This document shows positions 11,707-25,800 of a stretch of 64,000 nucleotides of DNA, piece by piece. The notes beneath the pieces are model-generated. The model had not been told where the DNA came from, did not search any database, and was given only the letters and a program-made list of their open reading frames with translations. Source of the DNA: Mycteria americana (taxonomy: Eukaryota > Chordata > Aves > Ciconiiformes > Ciconiidae); the NCBI RefSeq assembly GCF_035582795.1, contig NC_134366.1, positions 149,219,519 through 149,283,518 on the forward strand, written 5' to 3'. Each line of letters opens with the position of its first letter. Position 1 is the stretch's first letter. Both the position numbers and the translations under genes were made by a program.

Positions 11707-14700
11707 CGCTATTAGCAGCAGTTATTTTGCTGACGGTGTGTGTGTGACACCAGCAGGTGAGTGTGGGGCAGGGCCAGTGACCGTGGGGCAGGTCCCACCA
11801 GGCACCCCACAGCCTGCGAATGGCCTGACTCTTCCCCACTGAGACAACGTCCTGGAGCACATCAGTTCTCTCCTGGCGTCATTACAGCTAGGTGACCACA
11901 GCACAGACACTCTTTCCAGGACAGCCGGTGGGTTCATGAGAGGTGCCACTGCACCAGGCGTCCTCAGGCCAAGGTGCGAAGGAAAGCTCAGGGTTCCTGG
12001 GGACAAAAGGAGGGGTTCTGGTGATCTCTTTGCAAGCCAGTGTGTGTGCACATAGGAAGAGGTACATCCACACTGTCCACCTCACCCTCCTTTACTATGT
12101 TTTTGCCTTCCACCCCTGTCACTAGTATCTCAATCCCCTATCCCCACCTTCCCACTGCACATCCCAATTTCCCATGCAGGATCTCAGATCCACAGCTCCT
12201 GTTCTCCTACTACTCATCTCCCCTAGGACGTTTCAGTCCCAGGTCCAGCTCCCTCATGCCCATCAAACCTGGATCAACCCCATCCCCACCTCCATCTGCT
12301 GTCAAGTCCCACCAAAGCCCATGCAGTCTCCTTTTGCAGCCTCCCTGGACCTGACTGGATTCCCACTGGGCTCCTGCAGCATGTGCTGGGAGGTGACATC
12401 TGCTCCCCCTGTTACTCTCAACCAGCAGCACACAGTGTCTCTCTTGTTTTCCCCTTGCAAATTCAGGGAAAGAGGGAAATTATTTGCTTTTTTCAAAGGT
12501 GCCCATGACTGTTTGTGGCTACCTGATCCCAAGGAAGAAGATGGAAGTGTTCTGCACCCTTCCCCAAGTTCCTTTTTATCTCTGTGCTCACTACAGCTGC
12601 ACCAGCCTCACAGCACATGACTTAAAAAGCAATTGCTGCAGAGGAGCTTAGGAGACTATTTTGGGTCCAAATGGCTGAGCCTAGAACCAGTGAGGAGCAG
12701 GAACTGGCTGCAATGGTGATGCTCACAGACCTCCAGGACTGGGGTGCCTGTGGGCACTATGCTGGTCCTTTTGCTCTAATTTGGTACTGTGAAATGTCAA
12801 CATGGCATTAAAAAAAACCCCAAAAAGTAAGCATTGACGGAACCCTGTCATATCCAGAGAGAGCTGAAAGACTGTACTGCATATTATGCCTTTGCTGCCA
12901 CAGAGGTTGCTGCTTCACTCATGGTGAGCACATCACCATCACTGAAACATGGGACTGGTGCCAATGTGACACATTTTTAGCGGAAGTGCATGAAAGGGAA
13001 ACATCTCTTTTAAAAAAACCCTCTTCCTCTCCCAGGAATTCTCATAACTCACTTTTCCTCTCCAGGATCCCCTCTCTTCATTACACTCCCAATGTTTTCA
13101 GCTTTTCTTTCTTCCGATTTGGCAAAGAAAAGTTCATTGCCGTGTTGTTATTCCTGATGCGAGAGCTAGGGCAGCAGAAGGTGCACCACAGGCTGGCGGA
13201 GGGGCCGTGGTGTGTAGTTTGCCTGTCTCTGGTATCAGCTGGGTTTGCGATGAATCAAAGAGATAAGTTAGGGAACAAACAAGCGGGAGAGCGAATAGGC
13301 CAGTCGGCAGCGTGGCGAGGGTGCGTCTGCTGCTGACTCAGAGACCTAATCAATGTCTTATCATTTCTCACACCTTCCGGCTCCAGCACCAAACCTCCAG
13401 GAGTCCTCATCGGGGGATGAATTCCTCCTCCTCATCGGGAGCATGCACTTGAGCTCTCCGCATAGGAAACACCCGTGTCTTCTCCACGTGGCAGAAACGC
13501 CCAGCCAGTGATTACACACGCTGGCTAATGGACGGACACGTGTATCCCAGCCAGTTGAACTTAGATACATAATGCAGATACATTATCCCTGGTTGCAAGT
13601 GGTATCAGCAGCCTAAGGAATGATTAGATATATTTTATAATGGAATTAGGAGACTGTAAGGGAAATGGAGCCTCAAAGGAAGAAGTTCAGACATCCCGAA
13701 GAAAACAAGCAGCGGTATTTAGGAGGGCGCGTATTATGCTAAAACACGAGTCCATCAGAGGCAGCTGAGTCCTGTGTCACAAAATGAAATGATCTCTTGG
13801 TATCATTCTGCTAGAGCTATGAAGCTTCATCTGAAGATCTGTTGGGAAGGCTGGAAGTCGGGTTGTCAAAGGAGTCCTCTTGTTCTGAGAAGAAGGAGTC
13901 AGGATGAGCACTACCCCAGTGCCTTGCATGTGAACCTGTTGTCTAGAAGGGAGCCATACTGCAAGACTCCCTAGCACCAAGCTCAAGTGGGACCTTCTTT
14001 GGCTCCTTGGTGGAGCACATGGGCATCTGCTAAGGCTCTTTGTCTTGCTCTCCTGTTTTTCTTCACCTGCTCTCTATGGCCCTTCATGCTGGACAGGGTT
14101 ATGGTGGTTGTTAGTGGTTGCTGACCATTTCAGACAGCCTTTTTTCCTCCCTCAGGGCTCCGACCCCTCCCTATCCTGGACCTGGCTATAAATCACGTTC
14201 CTTCTTCCTGCCTTGCCCCAGCTTTTGTTCTTTCTGTTCTCTTTCCCTCTCCCTCATTCTCTGAAGTGCTTGGCATATGTCTTTCATCCACCTGGAGTGG
14301 GCTCCATGGGCACGCAATGAGCACAGAACCTAATTAGTGACTGACGCCTCAGGGTTTTAATTTGAGCCTCGTGGTGCAGCCATACCTGGAATGTAAATAA
14401 AGCACATGCTTTTGGGTGATCATGTGGGGTCCTCTGAGAGCTCTTCAGTGGAGACCAACCTGCTGCTCAGGCCCAGGCGTGACCTCTGCAAACAACCTCT
14501 GAAATACGCAGAAGACTTACTGTGTGCTACTCACAAACTGTTCTGAAAATTTCCCTCAGTGCTCAAACTTGCAACAAATTCCATTGGGAACATAGGTGAG
14601 CTACTTGCAACTGCACACGTGCACGAAAATTGTGGAATTCACTATAAATCTTTAGAGAGGGAACTGTGGGCAAATTTGGAGGAAGTGGTCAAGCTTTCAG

Positions 14701-17066
14701 ATGGCCAACTGGCATCCATTTCTGACCCCCCTCTGGCCTCTATTTACTAAAAGAAACTGAGTATAAACAGAGGGAGTAAAATCAAGGAAAAGATGCTCCT
14801 AAAGCTAAGTTATTAACATTACAAAGAAAACAAGACAACAAATCAAAATAAAATAAATGCATCAAGATGATCTCAATAATCTCAACACAAAAACAGTTAA
14901 TCCTTATAAACGCTAAGAAAGGCTCTTCGGGAAGCAGCTGTCCCTTTGGTTACAAACATGCTAAAGTCAATTTAACATAGAAACTGGAGCTGCTTAAATA
15001 GTTTAGTTTTGAGACAGTACTATCTAATGTTCATATCACAGAGCCAGTTATAAAGCTCCCGTCTTAGATTTCCATTCTCGCAGAGTAAGTAACCCTTTCC
15101 TCCCCTCTGCAGGCAGACCAAATGACAGATTTCAACAGAACAACTCTAATAAACAGAATTTTGACATGTCTTATTAACCAGAAACTATCTGGAGCAGTGT
15201 TGAGGGCTCTAGATTTTTTTTTTAGCATAAAATACTTTTTCTTTATGAGCCAATATTTAATTCTAAAATGTTTTCTTCATAGTGCAGATTTTAGGGACGG
15301 ACACATGCATGCATGCACACAGCAACACTTTCATGACATAGCGTGAAGTCTAAGAAAGTCCAGACACTTCCTAGACATTAAACACAAACAGCAAACATTG
15401 ATAAAGAAGTCACTTCCCAGAGGACTGGGCCTGGAGCTGCAGTCACGGCGGCAGCAGCCGTCCTCCTGGCTCAATGCTTCTCATGAACAGACCTTGTTTG
15501 GGTGCTGGCAGGGAGGCAGGAGGCAGGGACAACGTGACCAGCAGAGTTTTGACTTCTTCTCTTTAAAATGACTGTGCTTGGAGAGACTGGTGAGCCAGTC
15601 TTCTCTCAACAGGCTCATTGACCTGAGAGACCAGGTGAGACATCCCAGACTGGTCCTTAAGGTTCGTGAACTTTTCTTACTCTGCCTGGTGACATTTCCC
15701 TCCCCAGCCTGCAAGCAAATCCGGTGCAAGGCCTGACTTGGAGCTACCCCAGATTTGAACTTAGCAAGTGGCAGGTTTGGAAAAAGTCCCATTTACATCC
15801 ACAGAATAAAAAGTATTTGGTGCCTTACAGAGCAGACACTGTACGTCTGCAAACGTTCCCCTGAGTCTTCATTCACCTCCCTCCCCCCGTTTTTGTAAAT
15901 AAAAAATTAAACGCGCAAGATGTTTCCTGAAGATTTTGGCATGGTCTTATCTGGATAAAAGGTCTCATGACGACTCTGTTGCCAACTTATAGAAATTTCA
16001 ACACAAAACTATCCTATAAAAATAGCTGCTTGCCAGGGTTTGTTTGTTTTCTTCCCAACCATCGCTCGACATTCACCCATCTGCAAACTCAAAAATAAAT
16101 GCATACAATTTATTACTACTGTCATCGTTCTTCTCCTAAAGAAGGCAACTTATAGTCATTGTTCTATTTTGGAAATAAGCTAGAAGTCAAGCAGTTTGTC
16201 TCTTGCACTCCTTTAGGGTAGCAAAAACCTGCCAGTTATTTCTTTGCTGACTTGGCCTCCGAGCAGTGCTGGGCAATGCTGCCTGATGCTTCTCAGCCGA
16301 TACCAAAAACCTGCTGTACTCCACCAAGAACAGCATTTGCAGTACCCCTTTGGTGGAGGAGTGGCCATGGGGTTTCCGAGGGGCCGGGATCTTACTATCA
16401 TCCCCTGAGGAGACTGGTCTGGCTTCTGGGCAAGGGGACAAGGAGCAGGGGCTGAGCCCCCAGAGCTTTGCTCCAGGGGGATGCTGCCCCGGGCAGGGTG
16501 GCAGAGCCCTTGCCTCCTCTCCCCATGCACAACCGCCCTGATGGGCACTAACAGCAGCGTCACCCTGCTCCCCATTTTAGGGGAAAAGGAAAAGTGTTGT
16601 GGTAGGGGAGAGAGAGAAGGAAGCCATCACGTTCTTCCCTCCCCAGCCACCTTCCCTTCCCACTTTTTGGAGAAGCAGTGACAATAGGACCGCTCCGATG
16701 CCATCACTAGTTTATAGTAAATAGTAATAACAACACATATTCTGTGTTCTGGACTTCTGTGCCCTTCGCCTTGCCCGGCAGGGAGAAACTCTGGTCCCTC
16801 ATCCAGAGAGTGTGGAACCTGAGGGTGAACGACGGTGGGAATGGGAAGACCCACTTTTCTCTCCTCCATCGCAGACTCACTTTGTGGCAAGGACAAGATG
16901 TTCAGAGCTACAGAGAAGTGCCCAGTTGGCTCTTCCTTTGAAAACCTGACCCTAAACCTTCCATGCCCAAGCTCTCCGTCTCTGGTTGGCAATAAAAGCA
17001 CTTCCCTACACCACAAGAGTCCTGTCAAGGGATGTACTCAAAACTGAGAAGCACTCAGTGATGGGG

Positions 17067-17647
17067 TGTCGTGGTTTAATCCCAGCCAGCAACCAAGCCC
17101 CACCCAGCCGCTCGCTCACTCCCCCCAGTGGGATGGGGGAGAGAATCAGAAGAGTAAAAGTGAGAAAACTCGTGGGTTGAGATAAAGACAGTTTAATAGG
17201 TAAAGCAGAAGCTGTGTGTGCAGACAAGGAATTCATTCACTCCTTCCCATGGGCAGGCAGGTGTTCAGCCATCTCCAGGAAACCAGGGCTCCATCACACA
17301 TAAGAGTTACTTGGGAAGACAAACACCATCACTCCGAATGTCCCCCCTTCCTTCTTCTTCCCCCAGCTTTATATGCTGAGCATGACGCCATATGGTGTGG
17401 AATAGCCCTTTGGTTAGCTGGGGTCAGCTGTCCCAGCTGTGTCCCCTCCCAGCTTCTTGTGCACCCCCAGCCTGCTCGCTGGTGGGGTGGGGTGAGGAGC
17501 AGAAAAGGCCTTGACTCTGTGTAAGCACTGCTCAGCAGTAACGAAAACATACCTGTGTTATCAACACTGTTTTCAGCACAAATCCAAAACATAGCCCTGT
17601 ACTAGCTACTGTGAAGAAAATTAACTCAAACTAAGCCAAAACCAGCA
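17067..17647 (-). mobile_element. Solo LTR of an avian endogenous retrovirus, minus orientation
   Basis: The 581-bp block starts TG and ends CA and has the layout of a common neoavian retroviral LTR family (TguLTR5-like, recalled by pattern). Read on the minus strand, a TATA-type sequence (CATATAAAG, complement of 17367-17375) lies about 170 bp before an ATTAAA polyadenylation signal (complement of 17192-17197). This is the U3-R order and sets the orientation. The GC-rich segment at 17070-17150, with purine-rich GGGATGGGGGAGAG at 17130-17143, is then the U5 end. No gag, pol or env sequence adjoins it, so it is a solo LTR left by recombination. The flanks (ATGGGG left, TATGGC right) show no clean target-site duplication, which suggests age. 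Family name and age need a repeat-library match. Confidence 0.8.
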
Positions 17648-20600
17648 TATGGCGCAACCAAGTCCCTGTGATAATAACAGGGAGCAAGTTGTTGCGGGGG
17701 GAGCCATCCTAGCATGTCCGATGCCTTTACCAGCTCTTGGTAGGACAGGACCACCATGCCGATGGAAACTGAGACCTTGCTGCTGCATTGGTTTTGCAGG
17801 GGCACAAGGAGCCGAGGGCTCTGGCCAGGTGAAGCGAGTGGCAGGAGGTGAGCATCGCCTGGGGCTCACGGCACCAGCAGCCCCAGCGAAGAGGAGGAAG
17901 GCCCATTGCTTCCTTGCTCCAAAGAGGAGGGAAAAGAGAAGATTTGGACCCAGTCGCCTGGTATAAACATTAAAGGGATTTTGCATGCTTACATTTTTTT
18001 CCTCGGAGACAAATTATGCTGCTTTGGGTTGCCATGGTTTCTGGTTTCCCTGGTTACCCCTCGGTATGGGCTGGGGGACGCGGGAAGATGAGGGGAGGGA
18101 AGGAGGAGCCAATTGCAAAGATCCTGAACAAGGCAGATGAGGTCAGCAGGTTTTTTTTCCCGGGAAAAAGAACAAAAAGGCAGAATGGATGTCTCTTGGC
18201 AAAGACGGTGGCTGTGTTTTGCGCCCTTTGATGTTTTATAATTCAAAAGGGGGAAAAGACTGCGCAACAAAATTAATCGTCAGTGAAAACCTACAGCCCA
18301 GTGTTTAATGTTTCCTTAGACTTAGAAACAAGAGGATCAGTGGGGAAGAGAGCCACGATGCTGAAGAAGAAGCCACAGCAACAGGAGTGCCTGGGGCCAC
18401 ATGCAGGCTGGCAGGCAAGGCCAGGCTGCCCGTACCGGCTCTTACAACGGCCAGGCAGTAGAAGAGCATTGATGCAACCCCAGCTCCAGAGAGAGCATGT
18501 CAGCGCAGCAATCCTCACCAGCCCCATCCCGCTGAGCCTCGCGCAGACCATCCCCTTCCAAAAATCAAGAGGACAATGGATTCAAGGTGGGCTTCCTTAC
18601 ACGGCCAAGTCCCTGGTCCTTAGTGAAACCCCCATGTTGTTTTCAAGCAAGCAGTCAAGCTTTGAATAAGGACCAAACCAAGCCTGCGTGAACCCTCTTT
18701 ATACAACCGCATATTTCAGTGGTTGGAGAAGAAATCCAATCTGATCCCAGTGGCAGCGCGCCAATAATCCTCTCACCTTTCTCTTAATATCCTGTGACTT
18801 GGTGATATATGTCAGGCCATTTAAACCCCGGCAGTGGAGTTCAGGTGCTGTACCAATTATATTGAGTGGACGGGGAGACATGCTAGTTGAACGGGAAATA
18901 GGTCAGAGGAATGATTTAACTAATAAATTATATTAATGAAAAGTTCTTTAGGGAGCCGTTGGGTTTAGAGTTCTGCAGAGGAGAAGAGGGTCAGCAGGAG
19001 ACAGGAGAAAAATGAGAGCAGGTAGTGAGAGGACCTGGCAGTAGACCTGGGTAGAGCAGGGAAGAGCAATGAACGAGCAGCTGAGGAGATGGGAAACAAG
19101 ATGAGTTGAGCACGGCTGCTCTCTTCGGCACAGACGCAACTGCATTGGGCACTGAAGTCATCTTCACATGGAACAGAGATGCTTGGGCTAGCTCACATCA
19201 GGAGGAAAATTGCTGCCTTAACCGAGCTCTCTGCCCAGGTCAAAATAGGCAGTTTCTCATCAAGGCTAATTAGCTGGGATATGGTGTCTCACCAGCACAG
19301 CAATACCAACCTCCAGCCCTGGCAGTAGCTCACTTAGACCTAACCTGGGCATCTTTTCACAGTGTTGCATTCGCCACATAGAAATATCTACGGGCCTGTC
19401 CAAAACCCGCTGACGTCAAGTCTTCGCGGCGCTGGGCTTTGAATCAAGCCCAAGTCTGGCGTCTAGAAATAGAGTTAGCAAAACTGAAACCGTTGCCAGG
19501 AACACATAGTATCCTTGGGTTGCCTTCATTAACAGTTCAGTTTGAAATGATTCCTAAGGACTAATTTGCTGTGCTCTGATTGCTGGGGTTTGGAAGTGCA
19601 GGGGAGGGTTTCAGCAAGGGGTGAGCAGAGATCCTGCTCCTTTCTGCAGGGTCCCGTGGCTGTATGTGCTGTACCTGCACATAAATCAAGCCAAGGCACA
19701 CTTTCAAATGGTACTAATGGTCATTCATTAAATGTCCTACAGGCAGTGCAGGGCATTACTGGACGTTGGGCAAAAATTACAAGGATGAGTAAACAAGGTA
19801 CCTTTGGAGTCTGGTCCCTGCCTGTGATAACAGAGAGATAACTTCAAAGTTATCTTGTCATCACTGCAAATGAAGACCTAGAGATTCGTGATATCTGATT
19901 TTAGCTGTTTTGAAGTTAGAAGACTGTTGTCAGCCAGGGGCGTAGCTCCACCTGTGTTGAAGGGAGGAGGGCAGCTGGGACCTCGTTGGAGGTGTCCCTC
20001 TTGGGCACCTTGCGTAGGGTGGGATGAAGCCTCTCCTGGTGGTGTCTGTTTCTCTCCACCATTTTCAGACAAAGCCCAGCCAACTGATTTCAGTTACCTG
20101 ACTTCTGAGTGGACCACATGAGGTGGACAAGCCCCACCTGTACTGTCTGTGGTGGCTGTTGGCAATGAAAACTGTGGCTCCTGTCCCCAGAGCTCCTGCT
20201 GAATGTGCCCAGGCCTGAAACCCCTCCTGGCAGCTAAGGACAAAACCACTCCTGGTGGGAGATGGGCACGGGGCAGGACACCTCCCCACAGGGAAGGCAT
20301 TTTGGCCTTCTGGTTTCCTTCTGCCATACAGCATCCAGTTCACAGAGTTTGTTGCAGGTTGTGGCTGAGTTTCATTTAGGGCTGATGCCGAACAAACCCC
20401 AGAAACAAGGCCTTTATCAGAGCATTTATTTTTGTAGTGAGATTTGAAGAAGTTTTACAGTACTAGCAGTTTGAAAAATAATCTTCAGCATTCATGAGAT
20501 GTTATAAATTGGGGCTTTTATGTATTAGAGACAGGGCAATAAATGCCAAAGGGGATTTATTGGTTATTGCTGCTCTGATAAAAGGGTCATTAAGTGTTGT

Positions 20601-22835
20601 AAAAGTCTAAACGATAATGGGGAGATGTTGTAAATGCTGTAAGTGAATAGAATGAAAGAACATGATATACTTGTCAGCTGAGGTCACTTCCTAATAGTTT
20701 ATAACCCTCTTCTAACCACTGAAGAGAAGCCTGGGTTTGCCCAGTCAGGCAACTGAGAATGCCCATCAGTCACTCCAGTTGGGGTACTGGGGCGTCCTAA
20801 CCAGCACCTTACTGACTAGCATCTTGAGAAAGCCCAAGCCTATAGAGTAAGCCTGTATACCATGTGGGGACTGGTCTCTGAAACGGCAAGTATGGAGCGC
20901 AGGTGTGCATCATATGTGGGACAGCAACAAGGGCCATTCTGAGCGAGGCACTAAAACGGTCGCCTGGGAAAACAGACCTACGTGCCCTGAACCTGCAGCT
21001 GTGATGGACACAAACCCATCCTCCTCTTAAATGCAAAGGGAGTTTTGTCCGAAATACTCCTGCAGGACTGCCGATGACTTAACAATGCTATTTGCTTTAT
21101 TTGCCCTGCACACAGTGTCTGACCAATGAGTCCCATCAAAATTTAAAAGTGAAAATGATTTTAAAATGAACACCATCAATTCCCACAGCTTATTATAAGC
21201 AGAGCTGCTGACAGCATCTGTTATTAAGGTCTCCAGCATGTCCCATTAGGAGCCTTGTTTTCTGTTGCTTGTGATTTTGTCAAACTTGAACAAAAATTTT
21301 TCATTCCTGTCTCCTGTTGAATTACTGTGGAAGATTTCAGGCAGATCAGCGCAGCTGTGTCCAGCTGCGAGGCTAGAGGAAAAGACATCATTCCGCCTGT
21401 GTTAAAATAAGATACCAGTGACTTTTTCTTTGAGGAAGCTTAATTTCTCTATACTCAGAAGTCTGTCATGGTGGCGTTATTTTTTTTTGGTGATCTACTT
21501 CTTGAAATTTCATAGGAAAATTACAGAAATCTGGTAAATTATGTTCTCTGGGAGAAAAATAAATCAGTACGTACCCAGTCAAGAGGCTAGTGCATCACAC
21601 CCGACTTCCCAGTGTGCTCCAGCCCAAGGCGGCCATGACTTTACCTGCAGTTACAGGTGGGATGTGCTGTCGGTTCAGTGAGGGCTAGGTGCCATAGCTA
21701 AGGGGAAATGGTGATTTTAGGTCCCTAATGCGACCTGTGAATGCAGCCATGAAGAACAAGTTGCCCGATTTGAAGGCAGAGCTGTGGGAAGTTTAGGGCC
21801 TGATTTATAGGATACAGGCAGAATAAATTGCAGGAAGGAGGGAGAAGAGGTTTCCACAGGGGCAAGGAATTGCAGCTGGAGATGGAGTGTCTGTACAGAA
21901 GACTTTGAATTTTGCTGGTGAGTCGGGTGAGCTTCACTGCGACAGCACCCGAGGGAATTGCCTTTGGTTTGTTTTCTCCATTCCCCTGCATGGGTGAAAC
22001 CCTCACCCTCCTCTCCCTCAGGAGCATTATTGCAATTGCCAGGTCAAACATCTGCAGGGGGGAAATGCCAGGGACTCCATGCACATCTTCTATTTTTCTG
22101 AGCTACTCCAGCGATATGATCATATAAAAAAACCACGTAAGAATAAATAGCTCTGTTTTCAAAGCAGGGTTTGAAGAGTGTACAGTAAACATGGGCTGGG
22201 CACACTCAATACAGAGTAAACAAACTGCTCATCCTGGGCACCGGAGGAGGGGAAGACACCAGTGGGTGATCATGTGGCTGTATCATAAATCATTTGCCAC
22301 CAGGAGACAAATGACGGTTGAGTAAGCATCCTTAATTCTGGCATTTCTTAACTTTCAAGTGTTTTCCTTTGCAGCCCAATCATATTTTCAGCTTCTGTGA
22401 TACATACGATATCGTGGCACGCTGCGTATCAAGACGCTGCAGACTCTCTCTGACCTAGTAAGAGAGGCACGTCAGATTTATTCCCGTAACAGGACTGGAG
22501 CAGGCACACTGCAGACCTGTTCTCTGCAGCAGATGAGCTAAGGAGCTTGGCATTTCACCTGGCCTTAATTCCCCCAGTCGGCGCAGACCAGTCGAGGCTC
22601 CTAGTGGAACCTGATAGAATGCAGAAGCCCTATAGAGCCCAGCTTGGTTAGCAACTTATTTGCTCTGGCAGGTACCGCAGCACCTTGAAATATCGATTTC
22701 ACACAAGTAAACTAATCTGAGGAGGATTAAAAGATTGGCTGGCATTTGGGCAAACAAGATGGATATTTTTTTTCCTAGTGGGATCTATGAGTCATCTTTT
22801 ATTTGACTAGTTGGACAACTTTCAGATATTAAAAT

Positions 22836-22886
22836 ACTTCTTGAAAACACCTCTTGAAAATACCTCTTGAAAATACTTCTAAAACC
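22836..22886. repeat. 13-bp tandem repeat, about four units
   Basis: Units begin at 22836, 22849, 22862 and 22875. The consensus is ACCTCTTGAAAAT. The two middle copies are identical, the first differs slightly and the last is degenerate. It sits in AT-rich intergenic DNA. Confidence 0.85.
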
Positions 22887-25800
22887 TTTACTTATTTTAA
22901 TAAAAAAAAAAGTGTCGTTGTTGATTATATCTGGTTTTAAAAGCTTTTCATTTTCCGGTCAGGAGCAAGTACAATGATGCATTTTACAGCTTAACTATAA
23001 AACACAAGGAATAAAGAATTTCTAAACATCACATGAAATGAGAAGTTATTCTCTGAATTATTCGCAGAACACTCGCAAATAAGGAATTTATGCAGAGAAA
23101 ACAGGGATCACTATGCAGACTGAAAAGGGAAGTTCATCAATGAAATAGTATGAGCTGTGTAACTGTAAACAACATTTTAAAAACCAGTAACAGTATCAGA
23201 GAAGGCTCCTCAGACACATATCTTCAAGCAACTGACCAATTATGACATTACTCAGAAAAATCGTACAGGTCCCAGCCCTGCAAAGGCCTCAGCAAATTAT
23301 CAGCATCCTCAGAGAGAATAACCTCATTTCCAGGGCACCGCTGAGAACAGACAGACAAGCTGGTTTTGTTTTCCATTTCATTTTTGTCTTCTTATTATTG
23401 TAAATGGTATGCTGTTGTTTTGGTTTCCAGTGCTTATGGTTAAGCTACTTATAAACAGCATGACTGTAACTTCACCCATGGAAATGATGGTGGATTTATT
23501 TACAAGATATTCATTTGCTCTTGTGTAATTGAGTGGAGAATTCTCCTCCGACCTGCGTGTTCTCGCCCGGCATTCTTCCTGTTTGCTTGTTTTTAATTAC
23601 TTCTAATATGCATACTAATGCTCTTAATAACTTTGCTCATGAAATCTACATCTGCAGTGGGCTTTTAATTTACAGCTTGAATGTTATTGTTTTCATTTTC
23701 TTCTTTCCACTAACAAAGCAGCTACTGATGCTTCAGATGTGATCAGAGGATTTAAACATCCCTTTGGTGTGCAATGGGATGCTCACCGCTTTACCAGTAC
23801 CTTTCCCGGAGTGAGCCAGGAACACACATGGGGACAACCCCGCGCTTGTACCGGTCAGTACATCACCCGCTGACAAGCCCTGAGCATCCTTCTCCACAAA
23901 GCCTAGGTGGGCCCTGAGTTAAGGTGACTATCTGCTGAAACACACTGCAAAAGGAAGATAGGGAGCCTTGTTCTAACCTGTATTCTCGTCATCAGTTCTG
24001 CTTCTTGACTTCTGCATCCTTCTTTCCCTTTTCCCCAGTTAAAACAACCTCGCAGCCTTCATGGAAAGCACCTCTACCCCAAATCCTGACTGTGGTTGTT
24101 GTTTCTTTGCTTACTCATGCGGCAGTACGGGTTTCATAAATTACAGCGTAGCATGGAGCCTCCCATGCACTAACAAACCTCACATCAGGAGATTAACTCA
24201 GAAGTCATGAGAGTAATAGATTGGGGATACATTTGCCTTCATGTTTTTGAGTCCTTCCAAGTTTCTATCTAATCATGAAAGTTGGGAATTTGCTTTTTTT
24301 TAAAAAAAACCAAAGCAAAACAGAAAGATAACTGAGATTCTTCCCCAGGCACGTGACTTCTGGAATGTGAGTTAAAACCAAAACATAAATACAAAGCTTT
24401 AGAAGTCACGAGAAGCAGAACCACTGCAAAGATTAATTTGTGCGTGGCATTTATTGTGTTACACAAGTAAATAAACTCTGAGGTCACATAGCAAATAACG
24501 ATTGTGACAGATGATCCACACTGTAAAAAGTCCTAGGTTTGGTCCAGATTTTTAAACATGTACTAAATAATTTTCTGAGACATTATGTTTAAATATACAC
24601 GCGCTTAAAAAGCTCTTCAACTCTGCGGTACTATGTGGAGTCAATAAAAATCAAACTCTGTATTTACATACAGTAAATGTGCACAGTGATGTGTTTTGAA
24701 GAGGACGAGAGTTAATAATGCATGAAGGGTGCTACAGGTGGAGGTGGAGGTATTGGTCTCTGGGTGCTGAAAACTTTTGAGATGCAAAGGGAGTCACAGA
24801 GATTTAACTGTTAGCTTTCTTGGGAGGTTTTTCTGGGGTTTGTTGGTAAAGTTACGATTCACTATTTTTAGTTGAAAGGAGGTTTTCTGAAAAAAAATAA
24901 AAGAAGGGTTTCGAATGAAACAAATATTAGCTTAAAGAAAGGAAAAATTATATTAAAAATGTACAAATTTACATTTATTTACATTCCCTATAAAATTAAA
25001 ATATATTGTGATAAAATATAATTAATATCTTCAAAATAAACTACTGAGAAGATGCTAGTAGTTGTTTTGCGGACTTTTTTATTAATGACATACTAGACGA
25101 TCCACAGTGTAAAAATCTCCTTTTTCTCCTCTGTCCATCCTATGTATCCATTACCTTCAATCTGTGCTTCTTGCTGTTAAGCCTTTTTTTCTCTTTCTAA
25201 GCCCCACAGTCATGCTGCTCGGGCATGATTCATCTCATGCACCTCCAGCTCTCACCGTGGCTACGGCAATAGTCCCGACTCCAGCGACGGGCACTTGCCG
25301 GGTGTGATTCCTCACACCTCTCCTAGCCAGCTCTCTCAGGATGGGACGAATGGCCCCCAGGAGACGTCTCTCTCTGTCCCTTAGCTCAGCTGGAGCTGGG
25401 ATGATGAGCTGGAGTGGCATGCCAGGCATTCAGATAGTTCAAGATAGGGGAGAGGAATCCCACCCCTTTTCCCAGGATTACACATCCCGGGAGGAAAAGG
25501 AGGAACCAGAACAACCAAAGAAGAAATCTGATTCCACTGGGAGCTGCCGATGAAAAGCATTTAATCCAAGCTCTAAAAATGCAGCAGAAACATTCATTTC
25601 TGTCTCACTTTAAGTGGCCCGCATTTATAAAGCAGTGTAGAAGTGAAGGGGTCTGCTCCTCTTCAGAGAGCAGAGCTTCCATGGGAAACACCTTTTGTGA
25701 TCCCTGCCACGGGGCATCGGATCAGGTATGACACAAGCCATTAAATCAGTAAATCATTATGAAACTGAAGGCTGATGCTATTGGGAATAAACAGAAAAGA

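Larger units (their letters stand above)
1..17066. other. Intergenic DNA left of the LTR, no supported gene
   Basis: I see no exon chain, tRNA, rRNA or recognisable protein domain on either strand. Open frames of up to 187 codons occur, mainly in GC-richer stretches near 4.8-5.7, 6.9-7.5, 10.9-11.4 and 12.0-12.6 kb. Their translations match no family I know and they overlap one another in several frames. The stretch holds weak relics of ancient repeats (3.2 and 9.6 kb), a hairpin with TCF/LEF-type motifs (4.3 kb), a 16-bp tandem duplication (11.7 kb) and GGCA/GGCT-rich short repeats near 7.8-7.9 kb. By human synteny this could be the 3' flank of ESRP1, but no ESRP1 coding sequence is visible. 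A spliced lncRNA cannot be excluded by eye. Confidence 0.6.

Noticed and set aside
12040..12620. Overlapping plus-strand frames of 104 and 148 codons rich in Pro and Ser
   Set aside because: The region is a C-rich, pyrimidine-biased stretch that leaves several frames open. The products look like translated low-complexity DNA.
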